A DNA stretch of 64,000 bases from an uncultured Collinsella sp. (lineage in GTDB: Bacteria > Actinomycetota > Coriobacteriia > Coriobacteriales > Coriobacteriaceae), in assembly GCA_900541145.1 (NCBI GenBank), contig UQIH01000011.1, positions 11,577 through 75,576 of the forward strand, in the 5' to 3' direction. The stretch's first letter is position 1. The number at the start of each line of letters is the position of its first letter. Below, piece by piece: positions 27,589 through 37,640 of this stretch. Below the pieces are notes generated by a model, which did not search any database, was not told the DNA's origin, and was given only the letters and a program-made list of their open reading frames with translations. A program made the translations under genes and the position numbers.

Positions 27589-28920
27589 CTACAGAGCTTC
27601 GAGTGCGGCGGCGATGCGCTTCATGGCGGCGTCGGCGGCAGATTGGTCCGGAGCCTCAGCCAGCACGCGAATCACCGACTCGGTTCCGCTCTTGCGCACC
27701 AGCACGCGGCCCTCGCCCGCCAGCGCAGCCTCGGCCTCGGCGATCGCGTTCTGCACGCCCATGTTCTCAAGCGCAGCGTCCTTATCCGCCACGCGCACGG
27801 CAACCTGCGCTTGCGGCAGCAGCTTGCACGGAGCCGTGAGCTGCGAGAGTGTCTCGCGCTCGGCACGAATCACTTCCATCACGCGCAGCGAGGTCATAAT
27901 GCCGTCGCCTGTGCGCTCGATATCGCCAAAGATCGTGTGGCCCGTCTGCTCGCCGCCCAGGCTGAAGCCGCCCTCGCGCATCTTGGCATACACGTGACGG
28001 TCGCCCACGCCGCTGGTCACGGCACTCAGACCGGCAAGCTCCAGCGACTTGACCAGGCCAAAGTTGCTGGCAATCGTCGGAACCACGGTACCGCCCGAGA
28101 GTCGCCCGTGCTTGTTCAGGTACACGCCGCACACGTACAGGATCTGGTCGCCGTCGACCACACGACCGCGCTCATCCACGGCCAGGCATCGATCGGCATC
28201 GCCGTCGTAGGCAAAGCCCACGTCCAGGCCCTGCTCCACCACGTGGCGCTGCAGGCGCTCCATATGCGTGGAGCCGCAGTCCACGTTGATGTTAAAGCCG
28301 TCGGGCGCGGCGTTGATCACGCGCACATCGGCGCCCAGTGCGTCGAACACCGGCTTGGCCACCGAGGACGCCGAGCCGTTGGCGCAGTCGATGCCGATCT
28401 TGACGCCCTGCAGCGAAAAGTTCGCGCTCGCGATGAGCGAGGCAATATAGCGGTTGCGGCCCTGCATATAGTCCACCGTGGCACCGATCTGGTTGCCCGT
28501 GGCCAGCGGAACTTCGCTCTTGCCATCGATGTAATCCTCGATGAGCTCGAGCACGTCCTCGTCCATCTTAAAGCCGTCGCTGTTGACGAGCTTAATGCCG
28601 TTATCGCAAAACGGGTTGTGGCTCGCACTAATCATGATGCCGCAATCGAAGCAGCCCTCCACGGTCTGATGCGCCACGCCCGGCGTTGGGATCACGTGCA
28701 GCATATATGCGTCCGCACCGCTTGCGACCAGGCCACTCACCAGCGCCGCCTCGAACATATAGCTCGAGCGACGCGTGTCCTTGCCCACGATCACGCGTGC
28801 TTTGCGCTCGCGGTTGGCGCCGTAATACCAGCCCACAAAGCGGCCGATCTTATAAGCGTGCTCTACCGTCAGCCCAACGTTGGCCTCGCCGCGAAAGCCG
28901 TCGGTGCCAAAGTACTTCAT
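27589..28920 (-). CDS. glmM: Phosphoglucosamine mutase
   Basis: 443 residues with the four-domain phosphohexomutase plan. It starts MKYFGTDGFRGEANVGLTVE; the phosphoserine loop MISASHNPF places Ser at about 100; the metal loop is AYDGDADRCLAVD; the sugar loop region is GGEQTGHTIF; the phosphate-binding loop is VRKSGTESVIRV. The GlmM-specific GTDGFRG start sets it apart from phosphomannomutases. It makes glucosamine-1-phosphate for peptidoglycan precursors. A hairpin lies between it and the upstream DUF4012 gene. Confidence 0.95.
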   Translation of the reverse strand: MKYFGTDGFRGEANVGLTVEHAYKIGRFVGWYYGANRERKARVIVGKDTRRSSYMFEAALVSGLVASGADAYMLHVIPTPGVAHQTVEGCFDCGIMISASHNPFCDNGIKLVNSDGFKMDEDVLELIEDYIDGKSEVPLATGNQIGATVDYMQGRNRYIASLIASANFSLQGVKIGIDCANGSASSVAKPVFDALGADVRVINAAPDGFNINVDCGSTHMERLQRHVVEQGLDVGFAYDGDADRCLAVDERGRVVDGDQILYVCGVYLNKHGRLSGGTVVPTIASNFGLVKSLELAGLSAVTSGVGDRHVYAKMREGGFSLGGEQTGHTIFGDIERTGDGIMTSLRVMEVIRAERETLSQLTAPCKLLPQAQVAVRVADKDAALENMGVQNAIAEAEAALAGEGRVLVRKSGTESVIRVLAEAPDQSAADAAMKRIAAALEAL

Positions 28921-28939
28921 GCGCTCTCCTTACAAAATA

Positions 28940-28966
28940 GGGGCGGACAGATTGCCTGTCCGCCCC
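28940..28966 (-). terminator. Hairpin terminator between DUF4012 gene and glmM
   Basis: On the minus strand GGGGCGGACAG and CTGTCCGCCCC form a perfect 11-bp stem, followed by TATTTTG. It is probably the terminator of the DUF4012 gene; glmM then needs its own promoter in the 20 bases that remain, or depends on read-through. Confidence 0.65.
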
Positions 28967-29003
28967 AAAATGGTACTCGATTATCTGCACTACCAGAAAA
29001 ACC

Positions 29004-31316
29004 CTACGCCGACGCGCTGTCGCGAGCCGCCTGGCATGTAGGAGTCTGACGCAGCGTAAGCGGCTTGTCCCCCGCCTCGGCCGACGTGGTCAGCGTATAC
29101 GTGATCGTCGTCGTCTCGCCAGCATGCAGGTCAACGGTTCCTGAATAGCAGGGAACTCCGTGCCAAGTGGCAGCGAACAGTCCAAACTGAGTCCCCTCGA
29201 CGGTTAGATCGGTAATGCTGCCGCCTGTCGGCGCAAACAGTGATACATACAAGCGCTCATCGTCACGCGAGGTCCCAGGCGCACTGGCCGCTACGTAGTC
29301 GGGCAGCTTACCTGCCTCCTCCTGCGTCATGATGTTCGTCAGGGTAACGGTGATGCGATACGAGCAAGCGCCGTCGCCGTTCTTCACGCCCTGACCAATC
29401 TGCGTATCGGCGTTCAGATACCAGTCGAGCTTGGAGAAGCTCAGGTTGTTAAAGTAGACACCAGCAACGGGATCTTCACTCGGGTCATCCGGATCGGGCA
29501 GTGAGGCGTCGATGTTCATCTCCTTGATAGCGTTCTGCTCGTCATCGTTTTTCATCCACGCGATCAGGCGGCCCTCTTCGGCACCGCGCTCAACGGCGCT
29601 GACAAGGTTCGCGACATCGACGTCGCCGATACCGCCAAGGATCTTGTCAAAGGCAGCGCTGGCGACGGATGCAAAGATGCCGTCCGACTCCTCGACCGGA
29701 TAGTTCCAGTACACATCATGCATAAGCACCTTCGCCGCGTTAGTACCGTCAACGACTGTACCGTCGGGCAGTGAAACATTACCCACGAGGCCCAACAGAT
29801 ACTGCAGGAATACCGGATCGATACCAATGACGCCATCGACGTCCTGACCATATTCAGACTTCCACAGCGCGGCGACACGCTGCGAATTACGGGGCCAGTC
29901 GGGCGAATAGGTGTTGCCCGAGATGTATAGGTTGCTGTGGTCACCAAACAGCGTCTCATCTTCTTCGTCGACGCTCTCAACCGCCTCGTCTTTGCTGCGC
30001 GCAATGCAGGGAACAAACTCGCCAATCGACATCTGGCCGTCGGTGACCGAAATCAGACCCTGCGAACCGCCAAAGCCGCCGCAGGCACGAATCTCGACGT
30101 TGTTCATGGCGTACATAAGGTAGTTGCGCGTCTGGCCGTTGGCGCCGAGCATCTGGGGAAGGACGGGGGCGACCTTCTCCGCCGCGTCAACCGCGCCGTT
30201 GAGGGTGGCAAAGCCGTCCTTGGCCTTATCGACCAGCTCGGTCACCTGGGAAATATGAGTATCGCCAATGCCCTGGACCTTCTCGTTGGCGCTCTTGAAC
30301 ACCTTCGAGCTGCTGGAAAGCGAATCGGCGACCGCCTGCAGCGCGGACACGTTAATCATGCCGTCCTGGAACAGCTTGCCGGGCGTGGCCTGCGAGAGGT
30401 TATCGGCCATGGGAACCAGCGCGTTGCTCGAGACATCGGACAGGGCATCAATCATGGTGCGGGCTGCGTTGATGTCACTGCCATACACCGGGATAAACGA
30501 TGCCGCCGTCCACAGCGGGCTCGAGGTCTCCGCCTTCATGCTGTCGCAGAGCTCATCGATCTTCTTCGCGTCGTCAGGCAGCGTCGAAAAATCGCCCGAC
30601 GTGACCTTGTCCTTAAGGCCACCGACGATCTCGACAGCCTCCTTCGCTTCGCTCTTTACGGTCTTTGCCGAGTTAAGCAGCATAAAGCCGCTTGCGCCAA
30701 GCGCAACGAGAAGCACCGCGACTACAGCGGCAATAATGGCGCCGGTGTGACGCTTTTTGCGCTCGCCCTTGCGATGGCGATGACGGACCAGACCGTCAGA
30801 GGTCGAACTCGACGAAGCATCGCTACCGTAGTTCAAGCCAAAATCGTAATAATCTTCCTTGGAACCCGAGCCCGCAAACTCGGCACCGCTATCATCCAGG
30901 CGGGCAAACGTGCCAGTCTCGGAGGCGCCGGTGTAAATCGTGCCAAGGTTACCCGTAAGCCCCGCGCCACCGGCAGAGGGAGTATTGTTGGCGGCCTTGT
31001 CGGCATTAACGTTGCCGGCGGCATTCGCGGCGTTGGCAGCACCTGCGTTGTTCGCGGGTACCGAAGGAGCTCCGCTCGGCTGCGGCGTGGAGGTTGCACC
31101 GCCCGCAAAGACATTCCCTCTTGCACGGCCGGTCTTTTTTGCCTTTTGAGACTGCTCGTACAGAGCGGTAAACATCGCCGTCTCGCCCGGGGACACGCGC
31201 TTACCGGAACCGCCCTGTCCAGCGCCGCCCGGCGTGCCGGCCTTACCAGCCCCGTTCGGACGCGGCGGAACTGCAGGGCGGCCGCTATCGCTGCCCTTAA
31301 AGTGATTACCAGCCAT
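29004..31316 (-). CDS. DUF4012 domain membrane protein
   Basis: 770 residues from ATG 31316. The first 190 residues are low in complexity, rich in Gly, Ala, Pro and Asn, with a Lys/Arg/His cluster just before a membrane helix at about 200-220 (AIIAAVVAVLLVALGASGFM). The large outer part contains the DUF4012 core: NYLMYAMNNVEIRACGGFGG, GQMSIGEF and SPDWPRNSQRVAALWKSEYG. DUF4012 proteins are membrane-anchored, extracytoplasmic and mostly uncharacterised, often near cell-envelope or exopolysaccharide genes. The adjacent glmM fits an envelope role. Confidence 0.8.
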   Translation of the reverse strand: MAGNHFKGSDSGRPAVPPRPNGAGKAGTPGGAGQGGSGKRVSPGETAMFTALYEQSQKAKKTGRARGNVFAGGATSTPQPSGAPSVPANNAGAANAANAAGNVNADKAANNTPSAGGAGLTGNLGTIYTGASETGTFARLDDSGAEFAGSGSKEDYYDFGLNYGSDASSSSTSDGLVRHRHRKGERKKRHTGAIIAAVVAVLLVALGASGFMLLNSAKTVKSEAKEAVEIVGGLKDKVTSGDFSTLPDDAKKIDELCDSMKAETSSPLWTAASFIPVYGSDINAARTMIDALSDVSSNALVPMADNLSQATPGKLFQDGMINVSALQAVADSLSSSSKVFKSANEKVQGIGDTHISQVTELVDKAKDGFATLNGAVDAAEKVAPVLPQMLGANGQTRNYLMYAMNNVEIRACGGFGGSQGLISVTDGQMSIGEFVPCIARSKDEAVESVDEEDETLFGDHSNLYISGNTYSPDWPRNSQRVAALWKSEYGQDVDGVIGIDPVFLQYLLGLVGNVSLPDGTVVDGTNAAKVLMHDVYWNYPVEESDGIFASVASAAFDKILGGIGDVDVANLVSAVERGAEEGRLIAWMKNDDEQNAIKEMNIDASLPDPDDPSEDPVAGVYFNNLSFSKLDWYLNADTQIGQGVKNGDGACSYRITVTLTNIMTQEEAGKLPDYVAASAPGTSRDDERLYVSLFAPTGGSITDLTVEGTQFGLFAATWHGVPCYSGTVDLHAGETTTITYTLTTSAEAGDKPLTLRQTPTCQAARDSASA

Positions 31317-31465
31317 AAAGAAATCCTCGCAATTGAGTCGCAATGAAAAAGTCCATAACGTTACTAGTTTATGGCATTTTGAGCATCGACAGCTAAACTC
31401 CAGACACGGACGTCAATTGGCGAAAATGCGGCACAACACCTTTTCCGTCTTGGCAGCGGCGCCAG

Positions 31466-32488
31466 CTACACCGTGAGGAACATCATCACGATGATCATGA
31501 CAAAGCCGATAAGGTCGGTCGGCAAAAACACCGTCCCCAGCATAACGGCGCTGGTGATGGTCGCCGAAACCGGCTCCACAGTTCCGATAAGGCTCGCGCG
31601 CACCGAGCCGATGTCCTTAACGCCCTGCATATAAAGCATGTAAGCAAAAAACGAGCCGATAACCACGAACACCGCGAGCGCCTCGATGCCGGCAGCGTCG
31701 AGCGCCGGCATATGCGCCCAGGGCTGCACGAAGACGCACGAGACCACGCCCGCCGTGAGCATTGCCGAGCCCGTGACGATGGGGCTGCCGTATTCGGGCA
31801 GGATCTTGGCGGGAATCACCGCCATACACGCGGCGCTGACCGCACACATAAGACCTGCTGCCAGGCCAAGCGGCGAGATATTCAGGCTGGTGGGGTCGCC
31901 GCCGGTGGCGATTAAAAAGGTTCCACCCAGAGCCAGGCCAATGCCGATGACTTCGCGAGTACGCGGCGTGCGGCGATCGGTCACGCAGGTGTAGCCCATG
32001 ATGATAACGAGCTGCAGGCACTGGAGCACCGTCGCGGTTCCGGCGTTCGTCAGGCGCACGGCCGAAAGATAGCAAAACTGGTTGAACAGCAGGCCAAAGG
32101 CGGTAAAGAGCAGCAGCTGCTTGCGATCGGCGGGTGTGGTCCAGAGCTTAATCAGGCGCTCGCGGTCGCGCGTAACAACCACGGCCATAAAGAGTAGACC
32201 GGCGAGAATCTGACGCACGCTCATAAGCCACAAGGTGTCGACGTGGTAGGTATCGAACAGAAAGCTCGCGCTGGTGCCCGAGAAGCCCCAAAACGAACCG
32301 CCCACCAGCGTAGCCAAGACGCCCGTGATCATCTTGCGCGTCGAAGCGCTGTTCAGGCGGTCGCGCCATGCGCGACGGGTGTTGCGGCTGAGCTCATCGG
32401 TGCCCTCGGGCACATCAATGTTCGATATATCGGTCATCGGCACCGAAGCCCCTGCGCCTTCGACCCGCTCGACACACTCTTTGCTCAT
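31466..32488 (-). CDS. EamA-family (DMT) transporter
   Basis: 340 residues: a 50-residue polar N-terminus, then ten membrane helices in two EamA repeats, from LATLVGGSFWGFSGTSASFL to GFVMIIVMMFLTV. The second repeat contains GSVRASLIGTVEPVSATITS, the family's E-P hallmark near the repeat end. GGGGGAG precedes the ATG. Drug/metabolite transporters of this type move amino acids or small metabolites; the substrate cannot be read. The N-terminal extension is longer than usual for the family. Confidence 0.88.
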   Translation of the reverse strand: MSKECVERVEGAGASVPMTDISNIDVPEGTDELSRNTRRAWRDRLNSASTRKMITGVLATLVGGSFWGFSGTSASFLFDTYHVDTLWLMSVRQILAGLLFMAVVVTRDRERLIKLWTTPADRKQLLLFTAFGLLFNQFCYLSAVRLTNAGTATVLQCLQLVIIMGYTCVTDRRTPRTREVIGIGLALGGTFLIATGGDPTSLNISPLGLAAGLMCAVSAACMAVIPAKILPEYGSPIVTGSAMLTAGVVSCVFVQPWAHMPALDAAGIEALAVFVVIGSFFAYMLYMQGVKDIGSVRASLIGTVEPVSATITSAVMLGTVFLPTDLIGFVMIIVMMFLTV

Positions 32489-32719
32489 TCCACTCCCCCG
32501 AAACAGCCTGGAAACAATTCGGCTTACCTTACCACGGCGAAGGCATCAGCTGGAGGCTTGTCCGCTTATCGGTAGGACAATTCCGCAGGCGTCTTTCCAT
32601 AGCTCGATACCGCAATGGCCTTGCATTATGCGACAGCCAAATCGCGGCAGCAGGCTCTTTTGAAATGGATATGACAAAGCCCCCGAATTCCACAATGTAA
32701 GCGATTTTTAAAAATGTTC

Positions 32720-32748
32720 TTGCCACCGAGTTCAGGCTCCGTTATATT
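32720..32748 (+). promoter_or_regulatory. Promoter of tRNA-Val
   Basis: TTGCCA and TATATT are separated by 17 bases, and the tRNA begins 30 bases after the -10. The arrangement is close to sigma-70 consensus and there is no gene between. Confidence 0.75.
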
Positions 32749-32777
32749 ATCCCTTGCGCGCTTGCGCACCCTTGATC

Positions 32778-32852
32778 GGGCGTTTAGCTCAGGGGGAGAG
32801 CGCTTCCCTGACACGGAAGAGGCCAGAAGTTCAAATCTTCTAACGCCCACCA
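32778..32852 (+). tRNA. tRNA-Val (anticodon GAC)
   Basis: 75 bases including an encoded CCA. Acceptor arms are GGGCGTT and AACGCCC with discriminator A; the D arm holds TAGCTCAGGGGGAGAGC; the anticodon stem CTTCC/GGAAG encloses the loop CTGACAC, so the anticodon is GAC; the T arm reads AGAAGTTCAAATCTTCT. It reads GUC and GUU codons. It stands alone with its own promoter. Confidence 0.97.
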
Positions 32853-33094
32853 AATGTTCGCAGCTCAGAGGCTATGTCCTCTGGGCTGTTTTGTTTTATG
32901 TCGCCAAATCCGCTGGCAGCTCCAACCGCCCAAGCAACCACCCTGCCCATGCACAAAACCGCGTCAATAGCCACCGAGGCCGAGACCAACGCGTCTCGAA
33001 CCCATCCGAGCCGCAACTTCTCGACAAAACGCCGCGATGTCTGCGCCCTGCGGTATCCTTGAGCCACTTGCACCTGCAGCACCAAGGAGCCGCC

Positions 33095-33781
33095 ATGCGC
33101 ACCGAGCTCGATGTCCCCTTTTCGCACAAAGAAGAAGCCAAGGCGCTGGGCGCCAAATGGGACCGGACCAAGAAGATCTGGTATGTACCCAGCGGCGTCA
33201 ACCCCGAGCCCTTTGCCGAGTGGCTGCCCGGTGTTGACCGATCCGACCCCTCAGCGCCGTATATATATCTAGTACTGGGCAAGCGCGAGTGCTGGAAGTG
33301 TCACAAAGAGACCTCGGTCGCGGCCTTCGGCATTCCCTATCGAACCGATAACGACGAGAGCATCGCCATCGCGCACGCGCCCAACGAAGCCAGGTACATT
33401 GCCATCGACACGGCCAACGCCAACGCACTCGCCATCGTGCCCGCTCTTGGCTGCGTGCCGGGCGAGATCCGCGACTACCTTCATAAGCGCTGCGGCTACA
33501 AGCCCGTAGGCGCGCGAGCCTCCAAAGCCCCGTCGCTCGGCAACACGTGCACCAGTTGCGACGCGCTGCAAGGCAGCCGCTATCTGTTCGAGGAGCCCTC
33601 GTCCCCGTTTGCCCTCACTGCCATCAACAAGCTGCCGGCACTGGAGTTTATACGCGTCGAAGTTGCCGGCGTCTTTGGCGTCCCGGCCACGCGTACCGAC
33701 TTTGACCAGGCGCTCTTTACCTGGGCACGCGACCATCACGCCGAGTTCCACAAGCAACTCGGTGAGGGGATTTATTTGTAG
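33095..33781 (+). CDS. DUF5710-domain protein
   Basis: 228 residues from ATG 33095 (AAGGAG 6 bases upstream). The N-terminus, LDVPFSHKEEAKALGAKWD followed by KKIWYVPSG, is the DUF5710 pattern, a small domain often found in plasmid primases and other DNA-related proteins. A middle segment has CWKCHK, and a later one has CTSCDALQGSRYLFEE, together suggesting a zinc site. The function is unknown. Longer upstream readings run through the tRNA gene and are rejected. Confidence 0.75.
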   Translation: MRTELDVPFSHKEEAKALGAKWDRTKKIWYVPSGVNPEPFAEWLPGVDRSDPSAPYIYLVLGKRECWKCHKETSVAAFGIPYRTDNDESIAIAHAPNEARYIAIDTANANALAIVPALGCVPGEIRDYLHKRCGYKPVGARASKAPSLGNTCTSCDALQGSRYLFEEPSSPFALTAINKLPALEFIRVEVAGVFGVPATRTDFDQALFTWARDHHAEFHKQLGEGIYL

Positions 33782-33818
33782 AGGCAAAAGACACTCACAG
33801 CCAACTCCTCCGCATCAC

Positions 33819-34103
33819 CTATCCCTCGTCGCCGGCGTCGTACACGATATCGAGGCCACAAACAGGGCATTTCTCCGGATACACCGGCATATGAACGCCT
33901 GTCCGTTTTCTCACTTCGTCGCTGAGTCTGTCGCGCGCATCGATAAACCGAATGTCGAGACACGGTATTTGCGAGCCGCAGCAAGGGCAGGTGACGACAA
34001 ACGACCCGCAATCAACCTCTACGCTCGGAAACATATTGTTGTCTATAAGGGCACACGGCAGTTTTCCGTACTTCCCCATCGCAATATCGCCTCGCCAGCT
34101 CAT
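33819..34103 (-). CDS. Small zinc-ribbon hypothetical protein
   Basis: 94 residues from ATG 34103, with GGGGAG upstream. Two Cys pairs, TCPCCGSQ and KCPVCGLD, about 45 residues apart, suggest a zinc ribbon. The C-terminus is acidic. No family is recognised. It lies alone between the DUF5710 gene and the HNH gene, convergent with the former. Confidence 0.55.
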   Translation of the reverse strand: MSWRGDIAMGKYGKLPCALIDNNMFPSVEVDCGSFVVTCPCCGSQIPCLDIRFIDARDRLSDEVRKRTGVHMPVYPEKCPVCGLDIVYDAGDEG

Positions 34104-34225
34104 ACACGCTCCCCTCTCGCTATACAAATCAGGAAGAGCATGCACCGGCGGGCGGGCGCGAGATTGCATCGCCACGCGATCCGATCAAACAACACGATCG
34201 TCAAAGAATGCCAAAGCCAAATACG

Positions 34226-35308
34226 CTAATACGGCAGAAGCCCCGCCTTTTCACGCTTCTTTTCCGAGCGATCGAACTCAATGCGATGGGCCTCAAGAAA
34301 CACCGTATCGGGTCGCCACTGACGCTCATTCGGCTGCCTTAGCGTCGCACCCGCAAAGAAAGCGTAGTCGGTCTTATCCAGCAGGTACGATCCGCACAGC
34401 CGATATTCGCCGCAAACAGGCTCAAACGAAATCAGGTGAGCATCAAATAGGGAATGAAGATCGCGCCGAAGCAGAATACCGTTGCTGGCAACCTGCGATT
34501 TGGGTCCCGAGTAATTCTCGATATGTGCAGCCTCCAGAGCTTCGCTGACGCCGCAGTCCGACACCGCGCAACGGCCATCATAGGCGGCAACGAGCTGCTT
34601 GCGGAACCATTGCTGCCCCAATCGCTCGCGCCTTAACGCATAGCGGACCTTTTCGTCGTCGGTCACACCCTGTCCGGCAAACTCAATATCGACGGGTATG
34701 TGCTTCAGATAACTCATGTCGGGCGCAAAACGAGGGTCCGGTCCGCCTTTATGAACAGGACCGTGCAGAACAAACCATCCGTTTTCGGGCTCGAACCGCT
34801 CAACAAACGCAAGGCCGAGCACCTTATAGCCCACCTCGGTTGCAAATATGACTCCGACTGGGACGCCACATTCCATGCAGTTGAGCATTTTACGGTTGTA
34901 ATTCTGGTCTCGAGAACCAACGGCGCCTGGCGCTTGGACCGAATACTTAATGACCCACGTACCGTCATCCAAATAGAGCGGAGGCACATCGGTGTAGAAG
35001 CTCTTTTTAGAGTTATGGACCGAAAGCGCAAAGATCTTATTGGGATCTTGCTTCACCCGATCCTGGCCCGGCCAGAAGATCCCTGAATCCCGCGTTACGG
35101 GAAAGAAGTCCGAGTCAATTCTCAAACGGTACTGATACTGAGGGCTATCTTCCTTGGTGTGGTGCGGAAGGCTGGTCCAAACGCCGCCGCGCTGTTCCTC
35201 ACCCAGAAACCACTCCCATGCCTCAACGTATTCGGAAGGCACGAGACTGCAGGCGCGGTCATAGCTTGGTCCATCCATCAACGGAACAGCAAGGTCAATG
35301 TCGTTCAT
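34226..35308 (-). CDS. HNH endonuclease domain protein
   Basis: About 360 residues (ATG 35308, or 35317). The C-terminal region has Cys pairs and the HNH core: RCAVSDCGVSEALEAAHIEN, then SNGILLRRDLHSLFDAHLIS, the form found in McrA-like and many restriction-type HNH nucleases. The N-terminal 200 residues hold a different domain (QYQYRLRIDSDFFPVTRDSG, then KSFYTDVPPLYLDDG) that could recognise DNA or a modified base, but I do not recognise it. No methyltransferase is nearby, so it may be a stand-alone, modification-dependent nuclease. Confidence 0.72.
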   Translation of the reverse strand: MNDIDLAVPLMDGPSYDRACSLVPSEYVEAWEWFLGEEQRGGVWTSLPHHTKEDSPQYQYRLRIDSDFFPVTRDSGIFWPGQDRVKQDPNKIFALSVHNSKKSFYTDVPPLYLDDGTWVIKYSVQAPGAVGSRDQNYNRKMLNCMECGVPVGVIFATEVGYKVLGLAFVERFEPENGWFVLHGPVHKGGPDPRFAPDMSYLKHIPVDIEFAGQGVTDDEKVRYALRRERLGQQWFRKQLVAAYDGRCAVSDCGVSEALEAAHIENYSGPKSQVASNGILLRRDLHSLFDAHLISFEPVCGEYRLCGSYLLDKTDYAFFAGATLRQPNERQWRPDTVFLEAHRIEFDRSEKKREKAGLLPY

Positions 35309-35523
35309 CGCCAGCACCTACAACCATACGAACGCGAGTCATGCCCCTCAATAATATGGCCGAGAGTCAATTATTACGAGATCTCATTCCGCGATCGGCA
35401 CATCGTTGATGCTCTCGGTTTGCCGCTGGCGTGCTTGTACCCCGCTACCCCACTCCCCTGTATACTGATGTAGCACGTGTTTCATCCGGGCTTGTTGGGC
35501 CGGATTGTTCATGGGAGGGTCTT

Positions 35524-36015
35524 ATGGCTGCTTCGAATCCGCCTAAGGGGAGCGTTTCTTCTTCGTCCATCAAGCCGGTTACGCGCAAGGCCGTGCGTTG
35601 CCAGCGCGAGGTCGCTTGGCTTGTCACGCAGGCGGCGGGCAGGCTTGTGGCGACCACTCAGGACGTCAATGCGCCTACGCCGAGCTTTGTGTTAGCAGCG
35701 GCGCTGGATTTTGTGCGCCAATTGGAGCTTGCCGAACAGGATGCCAACGGCCACCTCGACTACCAGAATGTTATGGCGCCCGACCTGTTGACCTTTTGCC
35801 GCATAGCCAAGTTGCCCGCCGCACCCAATGCGCTTTCAGACGCAGGCTACATGTTTACGCTTTCGGGCGCGGGCCTTATCCACGACATCTATGCATACTG
35901 CAGCGAGCTCGCCGAGCGCCACGTCTTTGGCGCGGCAGAAGTCAAACCGGGATATGTCATCAAGCTGGTTCTTAGGCTGTTCTTGATGGACGGGTTCGGG
36001 GCCATGCCGGCGTAA
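35524..36015 (+). CDS. Hypothetical helical protein, 163 aa
   Basis: Start at ATG 35524 with GGGAGG 6 bases upstream. The first 25 residues are Ser/Lys-rich; the remainder looks helical (FVLAAALDFVRQLELAEQDA) and soluble, ending in KLVLRLFLMDGFGAMPA. No motif is recognised. It lies alone, convergent with the AlbA_2-type regulator gene downstream. Function unknown. Confidence 0.55.
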   Translation: MAASNPPKGSVSSSSIKPVTRKAVRCQREVAWLVTQAAGRLVATTQDVNAPTPSFVLAAALDFVRQLELAEQDANGHLDYQNVMAPDLLTFCRIAKLPAAPNALSDAGYMFTLSGAGLIHDIYAYCSELAERHVFGAAEVKPGYVIKLVLRLFLMDGFGAMPA

Positions 36016-36115
36016 GCCGAGTCTTCAGCATCACCGTCGACTGAGCAACAACCGCTTTACCTTAATGGACGCCAATCGAGGGTCGATTATTGGGTCGCCT
36101 CGTCCACTAACGCAT

Positions 36116-37582
36116 CTATCCCACGCGCTCCGACAGTCGATACTTGCGGTTGCGGCTCGTCGCCGGCGCCGTGGGCTCGAGCTCGCCTTGAGCAATGAGC
36201 GCGTTGACGCGCGACCTAACCTGGGAAATTGTAAGCCCCGTACGTTCTGCCAGCTCACGCGTCCCCAGCTCGCCGTAGCGTTTGAGTGCCGCCACAATTA
36301 AGTCCCCGCCATGATCGATTTGCTCAACCTTCGCTCGGTAGAGGACAACCTTAAACCGGTCAAAACCGGGGCAAAACAGAGGCTCCGACAAACCATGCGC
36401 GCGCATGGCGTCAAACATCATCGGGATGCCTGAGCCATTGCCCTCAGCCGGCGAACCTGCACCATCCGGCAGCGGAACAATCGACATCAGTTTCACAAGC
36501 GTCGCATTGCGACATCGGGAGCTGCCGTCAAACAGGTTCTCGCGAGTCTTTCCTCCGTATAGGCCGCCGGGGTTCGTCACTTCGATACGGTCATCAAAGA
36601 CGTCAACAGCGATCGACTGCCCACAGAACCGGTCTCCGTATTCTCGGTGGATTACGGCGTTGGCGATTGCCTCGCGCAGGACCTCCTCGGGAATCTCCAG
36701 CGAGTCGACACGCGAGACGCCTTTGATCATCGAGGTTCGTCGTAAATTCTTGGCGACCGCCGCGACGGCATCCGAGATCATTTCACCCAACGTCCCCTCG
36801 CAGATCGTACGGTCCATGAACCTCAACGACCCCGCCGCGCCCTTCTGCGTTCCGGCATAGACCGCCACATCGATAAAGAGCTTGGGATAGAACTGCTGGG
36901 GATAGGCACCCGCGGCCAGGAGCCCGGCCTTAGTGACATTGCCCTGCGAGTCGAGGAAATTCAGGCGCTCCAGCTTCGTTTTCTTGTCCGGCGCGCCGCG
37001 CATCGCACGAGGTGTCAGTGAGAAAGCACGCTCTATCGTGCGGTCGACCAGGGCCTCGTCAAGATCGCCTGCGACCGCGCCGGGCACTGCATCGCGATCA
37101 CTGGGGCTCGCCCGTTCATACGATGACAAGGACAGGACCTCGGTCGACGAGAGCGGAACATCTTTATCATCGATGCGTTTGTAGCTGCCGCCTTGAGCGC
37201 CCCGCTCTATGACATAACAAGGCTTGCTCGACGGGTCGAGCTCCTCAATCGTGATGACCAGAACCACGGTGCCCTGGAGCTCCACGCGTTCAATGGTGTA
37301 TTTGGGCGGATTGGCCAGTTTTCCGCGCCCGCCGGCATCACCCATGCCCGCTACGAATTGGTTGAGCACCTTCTCGGTCTCAAAGTTCTCAACCGGGACA
37401 AAGCCCGCGCGCTCGCTCACGCCGAGCACGATAATTCCGCCAGCGGTATTCGCGAATGCGCTAACCGTTTCCCATACGTCGCGGGAAAGCGTCGTGGCGC
37501 TCTCCTTGACCTCGACGTTAAGATCGTCCGAGCCCATGCGCCTTAAAGACTCGAGCAGACCGGTCAGCTCGTTTTCGTTCAT
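36116..37582 (-). CDS. AlbA_2/Schlafen-type putative transcriptional regulator
   Basis: About 488 residues from ATG 37582 (AAAGGA 7 bases upstream). The N-terminal AlbA_2 domain reads NVEVKESATTL then ANTAGGIIVLGVSE. A middle ATPase-like C-terminal domain has LREAIANAVIHREYGDRFCG and VTNPGGLYGG. A winged helix closes the protein (LGTRELAERTGLTISQVRSR). Proteins of this layout are thought to be DNA-binding regulators. The upstream region carries a double array of TATCTCTC motifs (37641-37880), which is probably its operator, so autoregulation is likely. Confidence 0.78.
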   Translation of the reverse strand: MNENELTGLLESLRRMGSDDLNVEVKESATTLSRDVWETVSAFANTAGGIIVLGVSERAGFVPVENFETEKVLNQFVAGMGDAGGRGKLANPPKYTIERVELQGTVVLVITIEELDPSSKPCYVIERGAQGGSYKRIDDKDVPLSSTEVLSLSSYERASPSDRDAVPGAVAGDLDEALVDRTIERAFSLTPRAMRGAPDKKTKLERLNFLDSQGNVTKAGLLAAGAYPQQFYPKLFIDVAVYAGTQKGAAGSLRFMDRTICEGTLGEMISDAVAAVAKNLRRTSMIKGVSRVDSLEIPEEVLREAIANAVIHREYGDRFCGQSIAVDVFDDRIEVTNPGGLYGGKTRENLFDGSSRCRNATLVKLMSIVPLPDGAGSPAEGNGSGIPMMFDAMRAHGLSEPLFCPGFDRFKVVLYRAKVEQIDHGGDLIVAALKRYGELGTRELAERTGLTISQVRSRVNALIAQGELEPTAPATSRNRKYRLSERVG

Positions 37583-37640
37583 CTGCATGTCCTTTCGCTC
37601 GGCCCGGCGGAGAATGCCGCGAATAGATTTCCTTCGTCTC

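Noticed and set aside
32714..33094. The 5' extension of the DUF5710 gene reading through the tRNA
   Set aside because: A protein start upstream would translate the tRNA-Val gene; the AAGGAG-preceded ATG at 33095 is the better start.
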